Assembly (NCBI RefSeq): GCF_003315075.1
Contig: NZ_QNRJ01000005.1
Span: forward strand, 233,452-297,451
Direction of reading: 5' to 3'
Source of the DNA: Rossellomorea aquimaris
Lineage (GTDB): Bacteria; Bacillota; Bacilli; Bacillales; Bacillaceae_B
Length of the DNA stretch: 64,000 nucleotides
The notes beneath the pieces are model-generated. The model ran no database searches. It was not told where the DNA came from and worked only from the letters and a program-made list of their open reading frames with translations. Shown here piece after piece: positions 37,222-46,233 of this stretch (position 1 is the stretch's first letter; each line of letters begins with the position of its first letter). The position numbers were made by a program, and so were the translations under genes.

Positions 37222-37509
37222 TTATTCTTCTTCTTTAACAACGATATGACGGATAATATCATCGCTGATTTTAGCTAAACGATCAAATTCGTTAACTGCA
37301 TCAGAAGTAGCGCTCATCTTAACTAGTTGATAGAAACCATCACGAAAATCGTTGATTTCATACGCTAAACGACGTTTACCCCAATCTTTTGACTCGATGA
37401 TTTCCGCGCCGTTAGTTGTTAAAACGTTATCGAAACGCTCAACTACTGCTTTCTTTGACTCGTCGTCAATGTTTGGGCGGACAATGTACATAAGTTCATA
37501 CTTTCTCAT
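37222..37509 (-). CDS. rpsF: 30S ribosomal protein S6
   Basis: The 95-residue protein starts [20 protein letters not shown] and contains [18 protein letters not shown], typical S6. ATG 37509 follows GAGGAGGTGACA; a longer frame to 37584 would run through the leader hairpin and is rejected. It is first in the rpsF-ssbA-rpsR operon. Confidence 0.97.
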   Translation of the reverse strand: MRKYELMYIVRPNIDDESKKAVVERFDNVLTTNGAEIIESKDWGKRRLAYEINDFRDGFYQLVKMSATSDAVNEFDRLAKISDDIIRHIVVKEEE

Positions 37510-37519
37510 CTGAATGTCA

Positions 37520-37560
37520 CCTCCTCGTGGTCTATGCGGTCCTTTCTTTGTGAAAGGACA
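37520..37560 (-). promoter_or_regulatory. Leader hairpin of rpsF, possible S6:S18 binding site
   Basis: GTCCTTTC and GAAAGGAC (37552-37559 and 37539-37546 on the minus strand) form a stem with a short ACAAA loop, directly followed by CCGC. The known S6:S18 autoregulatory motif uses an unpaired CCG near a stem in the rpsF leader, and the position fits. The match of the bulge geometry is not certain. Confidence 0.5.
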
Positions 37561-37584
37561 AGGAGCAATGCGTTCATTACTCAC

Positions 37585-37906
37585 GAAATAAAATTATAGC
37601 ATAGGTTATCTATTATTGCAATATGACGTAAAAAAAAGACTAGAATCGGGACTCTAGTCTTTCAAATGCTTTTTTGTAAACTTTGTTTCTTTTTAAAAAG
37701 CGAGTGCTGGTTGATTTCCGCTCCAGGCACTCGCTTTCCGCGGGGTGGGCGGTGAGCCTCCTCGGCGCAAGCGCCTGCGGGGTCTCACCTGTCCCACTAC
37801 TCCCGCAGGAGTCGAGTGCCTTCCGCTCCAATCAACTCTCAGAGAATTTAGTTCCGGATAAATTCCAATGAAAAATGCATAGTCTCGCCTATTTCTTTCT
37901 CAGAAC
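37585..37906. repeat. Palindromic repeat R1 and ychF terminator
   Basis: A 127-bp imperfect palindrome at 37710-37836 begins GTTGATTTCCGCTCC and ends GGAGCGGAAG-type complement then ATCAAC. Its core contains GAGCCTCCTCGG and CCGCAGGAGTCGAG. The ychF terminator (AAAGACTAGA/TCTAGTCTTT, 37629-37663) lies beyond it, so the repeat sits between the ychF stop codon and its terminator. It is related to copies at 43983, 52263 and 59574. Confidence 0.85.
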
Positions 37907-39007
37907 CTACACATTAAAACGGAAGTGAATGATGTCTCCGTCTTTTACGAGGTATTCTTTTCCTTCTAAACGTACTTTTCCGGCTTCACGGGCTGCTCCC
38001 ATTGTTCCTGCTGCGACTAAATCGTCGTAGTAAACCGTTTCGGCACGGATGAAGCCTCTTTCGAAGTCGGTATGGATGACTCCGGCACATTGGGGAGCTT
38101 TCATCCCTTCACGGAATGTCCAGGCGCGGACCTCTTGAACGCCGGCTGTGAAGTACGTTGCCAGTCCTAATAAAGAATAGGTAGCGCGGATCAGCTGATC
38201 TAAGCCGGACTCTTCAATCCCCAGCTCTTCTAAGAACATCGCTTTTTCTTCATCATCAAGCTCAGCAATTTCAGATTCGATTTTCGCACAGACAACAATC
38301 ACTTCTGCATTGTCTTCTTTAGCAAATTCACGTACTTTCTGAACATATTCGTTATCAGAAGCATCGGCAATTTCATCTTCACTTACGTTTGCTACATATA
38401 ATACAGGCTTTGAAGTCAGAAGGTGAAGCTGTTTCACAAGCTTCATTTGTTCATCAGAGAACTCAACCGTACGAGCCGGCTGCTCTGCTTCAAGAGCTTC
38501 TTTGATTTTCACAAGGATATCATGCTCAAATACCGCTTCTTTATCTTTTTGTTTGGCCATTTTCTGAACTCTGGCAAGACGCTTATCCACTGTCTCAAGG
38601 TCAGCTAAGATCAATTCCAGGTTGATGACTTCAATATCCGCAATCGGATCTACTTTTCCTGAAACGTGTGTGATATTATCATCGGCGAAACAACGGACAA
38701 CCTGACAGATTGCATCCACTTGGCGAATATGAGATAAGAATTTATTCCCTAATCCTTCTCCTTTACTCGCTCCTTTTACAATCCCGGCGATATCCGTGAA
38801 TTCAAAGGCAGTGGGAACCGTCTTCTTCGGTTCTACAAGCTCTGTTAATTTATCTAAACGGTGATCGGGAACTTCTACAATTCCTACGTTCGGATCAATT
38901 GTACAGAAAGGATAGTTGGCAGATTCTGCACCTGCTTTTGTAATTGCATTAAATAAAGTGGACTTCCCTACGTTTGGTAATCCAACAATACCAGCTGTTA
39001 AAGCCAT
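37907..39007 (-). CDS. ychF: Ribosome-associated ATPase YchF/OLA1
   Basis: The 366-residue Obg-family P-loop protein has G1 GLPNVGKSTLFNA, the altered G4 motif VANVSEDE (not NKxD) that gives ATP preference, a coiled coil near 140-200 and a TGS domain at the C-terminus. It binds ribosomes and affects stress responses. ATG 39007 gives the family N-terminus MALTAGIVGLPNVGK. Confidence 0.96.
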   Translation of the reverse strand: MALTAGIVGLPNVGKSTLFNAITKAGAESANYPFCTIDPNVGIVEVPDHRLDKLTELVEPKKTVPTAFEFTDIAGIVKGASKGEGLGNKFLSHIRQVDAICQVVRCFADDNITHVSGKVDPIADIEVINLELILADLETVDKRLARVQKMAKQKDKEAVFEHDILVKIKEALEAEQPARTVEFSDEQMKLVKQLHLLTSKPVLYVANVSEDEIADASDNEYVQKVREFAKEDNAEVIVVCAKIESEIAELDDEEKAMFLEELGIEESGLDQLIRATYSLLGLATYFTAGVQEVRAWTFREGMKAPQCAGVIHTDFERGFIRAETVYYDDLVAAGTMGAAREAGKVRLEGKEYLVKDGDIIHFRFNV

Positions 39008-39146
39008 TATAGTCACTCCTCATCTAAATTCTTATCTATTAAAAAATCATGTAAGATCTAAAATAAGTAAACGGTCGAACCTTTCACAATTATAGAGATA
39101 ATAGAGGGAAAAGACAAGTGAAGCTTCAGGCATCGGCACAGCTTAC

Positions 39147-39190
39147 TAAAAAGAGCATCCAATCGACTGAAACCGACTGAATGCTCTTGA
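39147..39190 (-). terminator. Terminator upstream of ychF
   Basis: AAGAGCAT and ATGCTCTT arms with complementary inner repeats lie between yyzM and ychF. Confidence 0.6.
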
Positions 39191-39251
39191 CCTCGGCAAA
39201 ATAACCATAGGCTGGATTAGGCCAAAAGAAATATGGGTAAAAAAAGAATGC

Positions 39252-39452
39252 TCATTCTTCTTCGCCGCTACCGATGACTTTTTTCATTTTTTTCGCAAAA
39301 TCTTTTCTGGGAATCATGACACTGTGTCCGCATCCGACACATTTGATGCGAATATCCATTCCCATACGGATCACTTTCCAGCGGTTCGTTCCACATGGAT
39401 GGGGCTTTTTCATTTCTACAATATCATTTAAAGTGAATGTCTTGGGCTCCAC
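39252..39452 (-). CDS. yyzM: DUF951 protein YyzM
   Basis: The 66-residue basic protein (MEPKTFTLNDIVEMKKPHPC) has C-G-T-N and CVGCGH motifs, suggesting a small zinc-binding or nucleic-acid-binding SH3-like protein, as in DUF951. The function is unknown. It is 14 bp downstream of the MscS gene in a shared transcript. Confidence 0.85.
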   Translation of the reverse strand: MEPKTFTLNDIVEMKKPHPCGTNRWKVIRMGMDIRIKCVGCGHSVMIPRKDFAKKMKKVIGSGEEE

Positions 39453-39466
39453 TGGATTTCTCCTCC

Positions 39467-40402
39467 TTATTCGCTTTCAAGTTTTCTTTGCTTTTCTTCA
39501 CGTGGCTGGAGATCTTCCTGATCCTGACGTGAATACATCACCATACGAGGGAATGGAATTTCAATACCATGCTCATCCAGGCATAGTTTAACCTCTTTAC
39601 GTATCATTCTTGCCATATACCAATGTCTCATCGGAACCGTTTCAGCCACGATCCGGATGACCACATCTGATGCTCCCAGGGTTTGAACACCCAACAGTTC
39701 AGGTGGATTCACGAGATCTTCATATTTTTGCGGTAACGCAAGGAGAAGCTCCTGCATCACTTTCTCTGCTTCTTCTATATTTTCTTCATAGGCAATACTG
39801 ACATCTACGACCGCAATGCTGTTGTGAATGGAGAAGTTCGTTACTTCCGTAATATTACCATTGGGGAAAATATGTAATTCCCCGGTCCAGCTTTTGATCT
39901 TTGTCGTACGAAGGCCGATTTCTTCAACAGTACCTTCAGCAGAACCGATTCGAACATAGTCACCGACTGAAAACTGGTCCTCGAATATAATAAAGAAACC
40001 CGTGATGATATCCCGAACAAGGTTTTGTGCTCCGAAACCTACCGCCAGACCAACGATCCCGGCACCGGCAATCAGTCCTTTCACATCAATATCAAGAGTC
40101 GATAGAATCGTCATTAAACTAATGAAATAAATCACATAGGTCAATACATTCTCTAATAGTTTTGATAAAGTGGCTTCCCGACGCTCCGTAAATTTAAGGG
40201 GTGAGCGGGACCGGACCCTGAACACATTTCGAATGGCTGACCTTCCCAACCTTAGAGCGATATAGGTAATGACCATGATTGCCACTATTTTTATCGCGCC
40301 GGACCCTAAGGCAATCCATAAATCATTATCTATAAGTTTTTGGGCTGCTTCACTATCTTTTATTTTGTCTACGGTGTCTTCAACTTTTTTAGTACTCGAC
40401 AT
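39467..40402 (-). CDS. Small-conductance mechanosensitive channel (MscS family)
   Basis: The 311-residue protein has membrane helices at about 37-57, 90-110 and a pore helix GAGIVGLAVGFGAQNLVRDI. A cytoplasmic vestibule domain (beta-rich, SVGDYVRIGSAEGTVEEIGL) follows. It opens under membrane tension to release solutes after hypo-osmotic shock. ATG 40402 follows GGAGG; an upstream start at 40426 is less likely. Confidence 0.93.
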   Translation of the reverse strand: MSSTKKVEDTVDKIKDSEAAQKLIDNDLWIALGSGAIKIVAIMVITYIALRLGRSAIRNVFRVRSRSPLKFTERREATLSKLLENVLTYVIYFISLMTILSTLDIDVKGLIAGAGIVGLAVGFGAQNLVRDIITGFFIIFEDQFSVGDYVRIGSAEGTVEEIGLRTTKIKSWTGELHIFPNGNITEVTNFSIHNSIAVVDVSIAYEENIEEAEKVMQELLLALPQKYEDLVNPPELLGVQTLGASDVVIRIVAETVPMRHWYMARMIRKEVKLCLDEHGIEIPFPRMVMYSRQDQEDLQPREEKQRKLESE

Positions 40403-40663
40403 ATATACCGAACCTCCACTTATCATTCAATAAGAAGTATTCCTTATTTTATCAACTTTCCCTCTCCTTGTGTAGATATAACCTCATATTACTATAGTTT
40501 ATAGAAAATTTTTATTTTATGAAAAATCCAACCATATTATGTATGAAAAAAAGAAATCGTCCGTATACTGATAATACTTAGAAAATATGATTATGGCAGT
40601 CAAGTCCGATAAAGTATGTTCACTATAAAATTCCCCTTAAACATATCCAAAGGAGTGGAAGCG

Positions 40664-41284
40664 ATGAATCTTAAAAAAGGACTATTTGAACGAAGACCTG
40701 AACCCTTTAGAGTCCTTCATCAGGAAGAGCGTGCGGCACAGGATCTTTCCGTTCAATTGTCGTCGATGCTTCCCACTTACTATCGTACAAGACCCATTGT
40801 CTTCGTGTGTATTGGCACAGACCGTTCCACAGGGGATTCATTGGGCCCATTGGTTGGAACCCTGATAGAAGAACAAGATATCAAACCATTCCATGTATAT
40901 GGAACGTTGGATGATCCGATCCATGCAGTAAACCTGGAAGATAAGCTCAGTCAAATTGCCTCTAAACATATCAATCCTTTTATTATCGGTGTAGATGCCT
41001 GTCTCGGTCGATTAAAAAGTGTCGGTGCCATTCAACTAAGTGAGGGACCATTGAAACCTGGTGCCGGCGTAAATAAAGAGTTACCAGAGGTTGGGGAGAT
41101 TCACCTGACCGGAATTGTGAATGTCAGTGGATTTATGGAGTTCTTTGTTTTACAAAATACACGTCTGAATCTTGTGATGAAAATGGCAAAGACGATCGCT
41201 CAAGCCATTGTGCTGGCAGGAGATTCAGTGGAACGCCGCAACGCCGTCAGTATTGAAAAATGGCGGGAAGAATTACAGCAATAA
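40664..41284 (+). CDS. yyaC: Sporulation protein YyaC (GPR-like peptidase fold)
   Basis: The 206-residue protein (MNLKKGLFERRPEPFRVLHQ) contains FVCIGTDRSTGDSLGPLVGT and IIGVDACLGRLKSVG, typical of the DUF1256/YyaC family related to spore germination protease GPR. Its presence supports an endospore former. ATG 40664 has AAAGGAG. In B. subtilis the gene is expressed in the forespore; no clear sigma-F promoter was confirmed here. It is oriented against its neighbours. Confidence 0.9.
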   Translation: MNLKKGLFERRPEPFRVLHQEERAAQDLSVQLSSMLPTYYRTRPIVFVCIGTDRSTGDSLGPLVGTLIEEQDIKPFHVYGTLDDPIHAVNLEDKLSQIASKHINPFIIGVDACLGRLKSVGAIQLSEGPLKPGAGVNKELPEVGEIHLTGIVNVSGFMEFFVLQNTRLNLVMKMAKTIAQAIVLAGDSVERRNAVSIEKWREELQQ

Positions 41285-41326
41285 AAGGGAGATGATCCAG
41301 ATACGTTCCGGGTCATCTCCCTTTTC
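41283..41326. terminator. Bidirectional terminator between yyaC and the DUF554 gene
   Basis: AAAAGGGAGATGA and TCATCTCCCTTTT arms lie between two convergent genes. Confidence 0.85.
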
Positions 41327-41331
41327 ACTTA

Positions 41332-42045
41332 TTACATATACAACTGGTATGCGTGTATGGTTCCTACGACCAATCCCACTACGATGATCCCGGGAAGTAA
41401 ATTGGCGACTCTGATCTTCGTTACACCGAGGAGGTTGAGTCCAATCGCAAAAATCATGATTCCTCCCGTTGAGGTCATTTCTACGATATAGGCATCCATC
41501 AGCTCTTCTGGAACCCACTGATGAATCTGAGTCGCAAATAACGCAATGAAACCTTGATAAAGGACGACAGGGACCGCCGAAAACATGACACCAATTCCTA
41601 AAGTCGTCGTGAGGATCAAGGATGTAAAGCCATCAATGATCGACTTCGTCAACAGAACATCATGATCGCCCCTGATGCCGCTATCCAACGCACCTATTAC
41701 GGCCATTGCCCCAATAACAAAAATAAGGGTAGCCGTGACAAACCCTTGAGATATGGAGGTATCTTTATTACTGCCGAGCTTCTTTTCCAACCAGTTACCC
41801 AAGGAGTTAAGCTTGTCCTCCAGATTCATCCACTCTCCCCATGCAGCACCCAGAGCGAGGCTGATGATGACAATGAGAAAGTTTTCACTTTTCAATCCCA
41901 TCTGTAACCCAAGGACGATGACGGCTAAACCAATCGCTTTCATGACAGTTCCCTTCATATCTTCCGGGATGCGATGAAGGACCTTACCCAGGAGAGTTCC
42001 GATGATAATACATACTCCATTTACCAGCGTTCCTAACAGTACCAT
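41332..42045 (-). CDS. DUF554 membrane protein (YdfK-like)
   Basis: The 237-residue protein has about seven membrane helices (MVLLGTLVNGVCIIIGTLLG; VMKAIGLAVIVLGLQMGL; FVTATLIFVIGAMAVIGALD) and matches DUF554. The function is unknown; a transporter-like role is inferred from hydrophobicity. It is the gene just downstream of spo0J and separated from it by a terminator. Confidence 0.85.
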   Translation of the reverse strand: MVLLGTLVNGVCIIIGTLLGKVLHRIPEDMKGTVMKAIGLAVIVLGLQMGLKSENFLIVIISLALGAAWGEWMNLEDKLNSLGNWLEKKLGSNKDTSISQGFVTATLIFVIGAMAVIGALDSGIRGDHDVLLTKSIIDGFTSLILTTTLGIGVMFSAVPVVLYQGFIALFATQIHQWVPEELMDAYIVEMTSTGGIMIFAIGLNLLGVTKIRVANLLPGIIVVGLVVGTIHAYQLYM

Positions 42046-42134
42046 GACGTTCTCCTTATCTGTCTGAAAAATTATTCACATATTTTCATGATTATTTCCC
42101 AAAGAATAGTGCATCTTCTATGTACCATATGGAA

Positions 42135-42182
42135 GAGGACTGGCTTAAGTGGTATAAGTATACCTTTTAAGCCAGTCCTTTT
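42135..42182 (-). terminator. spo0J terminator
   Basis: GGACTGGCTTAA and TTAAGCCAGTCC arms with inner GGTATA/TATACC form a strong hairpin after spo0J. Confidence 0.85.
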
Positions 42183-42191
42183 GCCCAATGG

Positions 42192-43031
42192 TTACTGCAA
42201 TAATTCCAAAATACGATCGAGATCTTCCTTTGAGAAAAATTCGAGCTCGATTTTTCCTTTTTTCTTCGCTTGTTTAATCGTAACCGTTGTCCCGAAGCGT
42301 TCGCGTAGAAGGGATTCCTGCTCCTGAATGAAGACATCTTTCCGTTCTGTCTTTTTTGTTTCACGTGGAACATTCTCATTCAGCTCCTGAATGATTTTTT
42401 CTAATTGGCGTACGTTTAATGATTCTTTAAGGATACGATTGACAACCGTTGATAGATTCTTCTTATTTTTCAACCCAAGGAGTGCACGTCCATGTCCCAT
42501 CGTTAACTTACCTTCTGAAATAAGTTCCTGAATAGGAGCAGGGAGGGAGAGTAAGCGAATATGATTGGCAATATGAGGTCTGCTCTTTCCCAATCTCTTC
42601 GCTAATTCCTCCTGAGTGAGCTTTAGCTTGTCCATCAGCATTTGATAAGCAGCGCCTTCTTCGATCGGTGTCAGGTCTTCACGTTGAAGGTTTTCTAAAA
42701 CGGCAAGCTCCATCATTTGTTGCTCATTCAATTCCCGGACCACGACAGGAGCCGATTCTAATTTAGCCGCTTTGGCTGCACGATAACGGCGTTCCCCAAC
42801 GACAATTTCATACCCTTTGATCGTTTTACGCACAATGATCGGTTGCAGGATACCGTGTTCTAAGATCGAATCTTTTAATTCTTCAATTGCTTGCGGCTCA
42901 AAGATCTTTCGTGGTTGATATGGATTCGGCCGTATTTCTTTCAGGCTCACTTCTTGCACGGACTCTTCATTTTGAGTTGTTTGAATATTGGTAAAGAGAG
43001 CATTGAGGCCCTTTCCTAAACCTTTAGCCAT
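42192..43031 (-). CDS. spo0J: ParB-type chromosome partition protein Spo0J
   Basis: The 279-residue CTPase clamps onto parS DNA. N-terminus MAKGLGKGLNALFT; ParB box IVVGERRYRAAKAAKL; helix-turn-helix LTQEELAKRLGKSRPHIANH; C-terminal dimer domain. It recruits SMC and, with Soj, controls initiation and sporulation. It overlaps soj by 8 bp and contains its own parS site, as in B. subtilis. Confidence 0.97.
   Translation of the reverse strand: MAKGLGKGLNALFTNIQTTQNEESVQEVSLKEIRPNPYQPRKIFEPQAIEELKDSILEHGILQPIIVRKTIKGYEIVVGERRYRAAKAAKLESAPVVVRELNEQQMMELAVLENLQREDLTPIEEGAAYQMLMDKLKLTQEELAKRLGKSRPHIANHIRLLSLPAPIQELISEGKLTMGHGRALLGLKNKKNLSTVVNRILKESLNVRQLEKIIQELNENVPRETKKTERKDVFIQEQESLLRERFGTTVTIKQAKKKGKIELEFFSKEDLDRILELLQ
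42357..42372. promoter_or_regulatory. parS centromere site within spo0J
   Basis: TGTTTCACGTGGAACA on the plus strand; its complement TGTTCCACGTGAAACA fits the TGTTNCACGTGAAACA consensus. It lies inside spo0J, the same place as the B. subtilis founding parS site. Confidence 0.93.
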
Positions 43032-43785
43032 TCGCCGCCACTTCCTTTGCTAGTTCTAAATAAACTTCTGCTCCCCTGGACTTTGCATCATAGATGATGA
43101 TCGGTTCACCATGACTGGGCGCTTCACTTAAACGAACGTTACGCGGAATAATTGTGCGATACACTTTATCTTGAAAGTATTTTTTGACTTCTTCTATGAC
43201 CTGTATTCCCAGATTGGTTCTCGCATCAAGCATCGTAAGCAGCACACCATCGATCATCAGATCATGATTCAGATGCTTCTGAACTAGACGAACGGTACTC
43301 AATAACTGACTTAATCCTTCCAAAGCATAATATTCGCATTGGACCGGTATGACGACAGCATCTGAGGCTGTTAAGGCATTGATTGTCAATAACCCTAAAG
43401 ACGGAGGACAATCAATGATAATATAATCAAAATCGTCTTTCACTTTCTCTAACGCTTTCTTTAAACGCACTTCACGGGAGATGGTTGGAACAAGTTCAAT
43501 TTCTGCTCCCGCCAATGAAATCGTTGCAGGTACAATGGATAAATTCTCAACTTTTGATTGTTTAATGGTTTCTCTGACATCCACATCATCTACCAGCACA
43601 TCATATATGCACTGCTGGACATCCCCTTTTTCCACACCTACACCACTAGTGGCGTTTCCTTGGGGATCAATGTCTACCAGTAAAACCTTTTTCCCTATAT
43701 AAGCTAAGCAAGCCCCCAAATTGACGGATGTTGTGGTCTTTCCCACTCCACCTTTTTGGTTAGTAACGGCTACTATTCTGCCCAA
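43024..43785 (-). CDS. soj: ParA-type ATPase Soj
   Basis: The 253-residue protein has the deviant Walker A KGGVGKTT and Walker B IIIDCPPSLG. Soj binds DNA when ATP-bound, is stimulated by Spo0J, and regulates DnaA. A TTG start at 43785 gives MGRIVAVTNQKGGVGKTT, aligning with B. subtilis; the GTG three codons earlier has no space for a ribosome-binding site. Confidence 0.96.
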   Translation of the reverse strand: MGRIVAVTNQKGGVGKTTTSVNLGACLAYIGKKVLLVDIDPQGNATSGVGVEKGDVQQCIYDVLVDDVDVRETIKQSKVENLSIVPATISLAGAEIELVPTISREVRLKKALEKVKDDFDYIIIDCPPSLGLLTINALTASDAVVIPVQCEYYALEGLSQLLSTVRLVQKHLNHDLMIDGVLLTMLDARTNLGIQVIEEVKKYFQDKVYRTIIPRNVRLSEAPSHGEPIIIYDAKSRGAEVYLELAKEVAANG

Positions 43786-44510
43786 GGTTGTCACCTACCT
43801 TTTGACTTCCTAAGATTCACTAAATTTTTTACAGTATTCTTCTATTCTATCAAAATTCCCCGATAATTGTCTGTCAATTTTTCAAAAAGTGCAGTGTTTC
43901 TAGAAATAGGAAATTGTGAATAGATCATCGTTCACGAATCGACAGTGTTTGTCCTGAATCGACAGAACTAGAGACAGTGGTAGTTGATTTCCGCTACAGG
44001 ATGCTCGCTTTCCGCGGGGCGTGAGTTGAGCCTCCTCGGGCTTTGCCCTGTGGGGTCTCAACTTTCCCGCTATTCCCGCAGGAGTCGAGCACCTTCCGCT
44101 ACAATCAACTTTCAAAGCATGTGTTTGAAAATCTAGTAGACATACAAAAAACTTTCTAGTAACAGCTTTTAAAAAAGAGAGTGGTCTAATACTGCTTGTA
44201 TACTAGAATTGCTTTTATCTATAAAATTTTTTTATTAAGTTCTATAACTCTGTCACGAAAAACTTAAGATAGATGGTGAGGGGAACGGCGTAGACTCCTG
44301 CGGAAGAACGGGCGTGCCGAGACCCCGGAAGCGAAGCTGAGGAGGCTCGGCCGAACGCTAGCTGCAAGCGGAGCCGTTCCCCTCACCATCCAGCACACAC
44401 TGGTTGACAGAGACTCTGGAAGATTACATATTTAAGAACACTTTACAAAAAGAACTAAACAAAAAAGTGAGAAACCAATCCGATATGTTTCTCACTTTTA
44501 GACTACGAAT
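43786..44510. repeat. Intergenic region with palindromic repeats R2 and R3 and noc terminator
   Basis: This 725-bp gap between noc and soj holds no gene. R2 (43983-44109) begins GTTGATTTCCGCTACAGG and ends CAATCAAC, like R1 and R4. R3 (44275-44387) is a different palindrome, GGTGAGGGGAACGGC with a complementary end CCGTTCCCCTCACC. It shares the central GAGACCCC and GAGGAGGCTCGG motifs. The noc terminator (AAAAGTGAGAAAC/GTTTCTCACTTTT) is at 44461-44500. Separation of noc and soj by repeats is unlike the compact B. subtilis order. Confidence 0.8.
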
Positions 44511-45374
44511 CTATTTTTTTTTAGGAATACGGATGGTGAACTGATAGAATTCCTCATGCTCTTCTTCTTCAGAGTCCAGATTGATTCCGCTGTCTGATAC
44601 CATGGAAAGCGATTGACGAATCGTATTCACAGCAATTCTCATATCTTTACTGAAGGCTTTTCGTTTCGGTTTTGGCTTTTGAGTCGTTCCTTCTTGCATT
44701 TTCACAACCCGGTCTTCGGTTTGTTTGACATTCAAGCTTTTTTCAATGATTTCCTGAAGGAGCTGGATCTGCTTTTCAGCATTCTTCAGAGGAATCAAAG
44801 CCCTGGCATGACGTTCAGTTATTAGTTTATCCAATAAGGCTGATTGAATTTCTTTTGGAAGCTTAAGGAGACGAAGCTTGTTCGCCACAGTCGATTGTCC
44901 TTTTCCTAAGCGTTGAGCAAGGGCTTCTTGAGTTAAATCATGTAACTCCAACAGTTTTCCATACGCAATGGCTTCTTCTATAGGAGAGAGTTCTTCCCTT
45001 TGTAAGTTTTCAATTAATGCAACAGATGCTGTTTCTGTATCATTAAGATTCTTTACAATGGCCGGTACGGTGTCCCAGCCAAGCTTCTGAACGGCTCTGT
45101 ATCGACGTTCACCTGCAATGATTTCAAACTGCTCATCATCATATTGTCTAACCACAATCGGTTGGATAATACCATGAGTATGAATCGTTCTGGATAACTC
45201 TTCTATCTTTTCATCATTGAACACTGTTCTTGGTTGAAAGCGATTAGGGATGATTTGTGAGACGGGTATCTTTTTCACTTCATCTCGATCTTCTTCCACT
45301 ACATTTGATTCTTCAGATTCAACATCTTGCTCCTTTTCACCTAGGCCAAAAAAACGAGAGAAAGGATGCTTCAT
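44511..45374 (-). CDS. noc: Nucleoid occlusion protein Noc
   Basis: The 287-residue ParB paralogue begins [17 protein letters not shown], the amphipathic membrane-targeting helix of Noc. It has the ParB box [15 protein letters not shown] and a helix-turn-helix ([20 protein letters not shown]). Noc binds its own sites and blocks FtsZ assembly over the nucleoid. No exact Noc-binding site (ATTTCCCGGGAAAT) was seen in the window. Confidence 0.95.
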   Translation of the reverse strand: MKHPFSRFFGLGEKEQDVESEESNVVEEDRDEVKKIPVSQIIPNRFQPRTVFNDEKIEELSRTIHTHGIIQPIVVRQYDDEQFEIIAGERRYRAVQKLGWDTVPAIVKNLNDTETASVALIENLQREELSPIEEAIAYGKLLELHDLTQEALAQRLGKGQSTVANKLRLLKLPKEIQSALLDKLITERHARALIPLKNAEKQIQLLQEIIEKSLNVKQTEDRVVKMQEGTTQKPKPKRKAFSKDMRIAVNTIRQSLSMVSDSGINLDSEEEEHEEFYQFTIRIPKKK

Positions 45375-45498
45375 CTTCCTACACCACCTTTAAGAAACTC
45401 CCTTTATTAATATTCTCTAAAATATGACCAGTTCCTGCCTAAGCTGAGATTTTCAAAGCTTGATCAAAGACATCACGGCAGGAGAACCATTCATATTA

Positions 45499-46212
45499 TT
45501 ATAACGGTAATTTATTGGGTGTCCCAGGTTTTCTGGGATATTTGTTAGGCGTTTCTTTCACTTTGTCGATCTTCACGATATTTCTTTCACTTTCCTCTTC
45601 CGGTAAGACGAACGAATACATTTTATCTGTTTGTCCACCCAGCATGCCAATGGCTTTCTTCGCATTGGATAGCTCCTCTTTCACGTTTGAAGCCTTCATC
45701 GCTACAAATAAGCCGCCCTTTTTAACAAGTGGCAAACATAATTCACTTAAAACAGACATTCTGGCAACGGCTCTTGCTGTAACCATATCATACTTTTCAC
45801 GATGAGCCTTGTTTTTACCAAAAGTCTCAGCACGATCATGATAGAAGTTCGTGTGATCAAGCCCTAATTCATCTGATAAATGGTTTAAGAACGTAATCCG
45901 CTTGTTCAAGGAATCAACAATTGAGATATGTAAGTGCGGGAAGCATATTTTAAGAGGGATACTCGGAAAACCGGCTCCTGCCCCAACATCACAAAGAGTT
46001 GTCACCTCGGTTAAATCAACATAAAAAGCTGCACTGATCGAATCGTAAAAATGCTTTAAATAAACATCTTCCTTTTCAGTGATGGCCGTCAGGTTCATTT
46101 TTTCATTCCATTCAACCAGCAATTCATAATAGCGCTCAAACTGATTTAATTGCTCTGGAGAAAGGGAGATCCCCTTCTCCTCAAGCATTGATTGAAATTC
46201 ATTTACATTCAT
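45499..46212 (-). CDS. rsmG: 16S rRNA G527 N7-methyltransferase
   Basis: The 237-residue Rossmann methyltransferase has the S-adenosylmethionine-binding motif [16 protein letters not shown] and a basic C-terminus. RsmG methylates G527 of 16S rRNA; its loss gives low-level streptomycin resistance in other bacteria. It lies 21 bp downstream of mnmG. Confidence 0.96.
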   Translation of the reverse strand: MNVNEFQSMLEEKGISLSPEQLNQFERYYELLVEWNEKMNLTAITEKEDVYLKHFYDSISAAFYVDLTEVTTLCDVGAGAGFPSIPLKICFPHLHISIVDSLNKRITFLNHLSDELGLDHTNFYHDRAETFGKNKAHREKYDMVTARAVARMSVLSELCLPLVKKGGLFVAMKASNVKEELSNAKKAIGMLGGQTDKMYSFVLPEEESERNIVKIDKVKETPNKYPRKPGTPNKLPL

Positions 46213-46233
46213 GAAATTATCCTTCCTTTACCT

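Noticed and set aside
40560..40600. A sigma-F promoter for yyaC
   Set aside because: GTATA is present at 40563 but the GG-rich -10 element is not at the right spacing, so I did not call it.
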